DNA of 5,334 nt, taken from the NCBI GenBank assembly GCA_036507695.1, contig DATCIR010000256.1, positions 1-5,334 of the forward strand, read 5' to 3'. How positions within the stretch are numbered: position 1 is the first letter of the stretch; the number at the start of each line of letters is the position of its first letter. Shown here piece after piece: positions 4,623 to 5,334 of this stretch. The notes under the pieces are model-generated. The model ran no database searches and was not told the DNA's origin. It worked only from the letters and a program-made list of their open reading frames with translations. Made by a program: the position numbers and the translations under genes. Origin of the DNA: JAKEGK01 sp036507695 (GTDB lineage Bacteria > Pseudomonadota > Gammaproteobacteria > SZUA-152).

Positions 4623-5334
4623 ATGACAAAGATTAATATCATGGCATTGCGCCATTCCGCATTTTATACCCCCTTGTTAATCTGTATCGCCGGCGGCTTC
4701 CTCAAAAAACAGGGCCTGGAACCTCACTATGAAGTTGCCACGCCGCAAAAAACCGTACCCGGCAGCATCCGCAACGGCTCCGCGCACCTGGCGCAGTCCG
4801 CCGTCGCCACCAGTTTCGCCGCACTCGAAGAGTGCCAGCATTGTGACATCGTACATTTCGCGCAGATCAACGAACGCGATGGCTTTTTTATCGCGGCCCG
4901 GCATGCGGAACCGGAGTTCCGCTGGCGGCAACTTGCCGGAAAAGCTGTACTGATAGATCACTTTTTCCAGCCCATGGCCATGTTCCGCTATGCGCTCTAT
5001 AAAGAAGGGGTCGATGAAAAAGCAATTAACATCATCGATGCCGGCACGGTCGATGAGATCGACCAGGCTTTTCGCAAAGGCGTTGGCGATTATGTCCACC
5101 TGCAAGGTCCCGCGCCACAGCAAATGCAAAAAGAAGGCATCGCGCAGGTGGTTGCGGCAGTGGGTGACGCGGTAGGTCCGGTCGCCTTCAGCAGTTTATG
5201 CGCAACCCGCGAATGGCTGGCGACTGAGATGGCCCAGGCGTTCATGCACGCCTACCGGGAAGCGCGCGCCTATACCATTAATACTCCGGCCAGTGAAATC
5301 GCCCGATTGGAAAAGAACTTCTTCCCGGATACCG
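4623..5334 (+). CDS. NMT1/THI5-like substrate-binding-fold protein without signal peptide, 3' end beyond window
   Basis: ATG at 4623 opens a frame of 237 complete codons that runs off the right edge. The upstream site is weak (AGTGAA); ATG at 4641 (residue 7) is the alternative start. The product resembles bacterial ABC-type binding proteins of the NMT1/THI5-like superfamily. It has an N-terminal strand leading to RHSAFYTPLL (10-19), then GGFLKKQGLEPHYEV (24-38), AHLAQSAVATSF (54-65), HFAQINERDGFF (78-89), LAGKAVLIDHFFQPMAM (104-120), YVHLQGPAPQQM (157-168) and AVGPVAFSSLCATREWL (183-199). Family members are usually a little over 300 residues, so about a quarter is missing. No signal peptide is present: the fold begins at residue 3. 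It may thus be cytoplasmic, for example a ligand sensor or an enzyme, rather than a periplasmic importer subunit. The CCCFC motif of fungal Thi5 is absent in the visible part. No permease or ATPase gene is in view. It has its own promoter after a terminator. Confidence 0.85.
   Translation, partial: MTKINIMALRHSAFYTPLLICIAGGFLKKQGLEPHYEVATPQKTVPGSIRNGSAHLAQSAVATSFAALEECQHCDIVHFAQINERDGFFIAARHAEPEFRWRQLAGKAVLIDHFFQPMAMFRYALYKEGVDEKAINIIDAGTVDEIDQAFRKGVGDYVHLQGPAPQQMQKEGIAQVVAAVGDAVGPVAFSSLCATREWLATEMAQAFMHAYREARAYTINTPASEIARLEKNFFPDT

Noticed and set aside
4677..5129. Minus-strand 150-codon open frame
   Set aside because: It lies antisense inside the binding-protein-like gene, whose reading frame carries clear family motifs; the opposite frame shows none.

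Overview
The window looks like chromosomal DNA of a Gram-negative bacterium, most likely a gammaproteobacterium. The clues are a lipobox signal peptide, two further Sec signal peptides, Shine-Dalgarno starts, sigma70-like promoter boxes, and proteins whose motifs resemble gammaproteobacterial families. Coding DNA is of moderate GC and the spacers are clearly richer in A+T. Genus cannot be judged. I see no RNA genes, insertion sequences, CRISPR arrays or phage genes.

Layout: (1) 1-2270, minus strand: a large secreted lipoprotein of the C-terminal beta-propeller family (COG4880 / Beta_propel type), whose last codons lie beyond the left edge. (2) 2271-3219: a 949-base divergent spacer with no convincing gene. 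It holds two separate 16-bp tandem duplications, several inverted repeats, a -10 box next to one duplication, and a four-run G tract just before the next start. (3) 3220-3651 and 3681-4421, plus strand: a two-gene unit, an unrecognised small exported protein followed by an exported rhodanese-domain protein, closed by a strong intrinsic terminator (4453-4479). (4) 4480-4622: a spacer with a 27-bp palindrome and a near-ideal extended -10 promoter. (5) 4623-5334, plus strand: the first 237 codons of an NMT1/THI5-like substrate-binding-fold protein that lacks a signal peptide; the gene runs off the right edge.

How the genes fit together: the beta-propeller lipoprotein, the small protein and the rhodanese should all act outside the cytoplasm. 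They are arranged divergently around one large, structured spacer, so shared regulation is possible but unproven. The exported pair with the CPPFC and CNGVWCGQS cysteine motifs is the best candidate here for an undescribed envelope sulfur/thiol system. The substrate-binding-like gene has its own promoter after a terminator and is probably an independent unit whose partners lie to the right.
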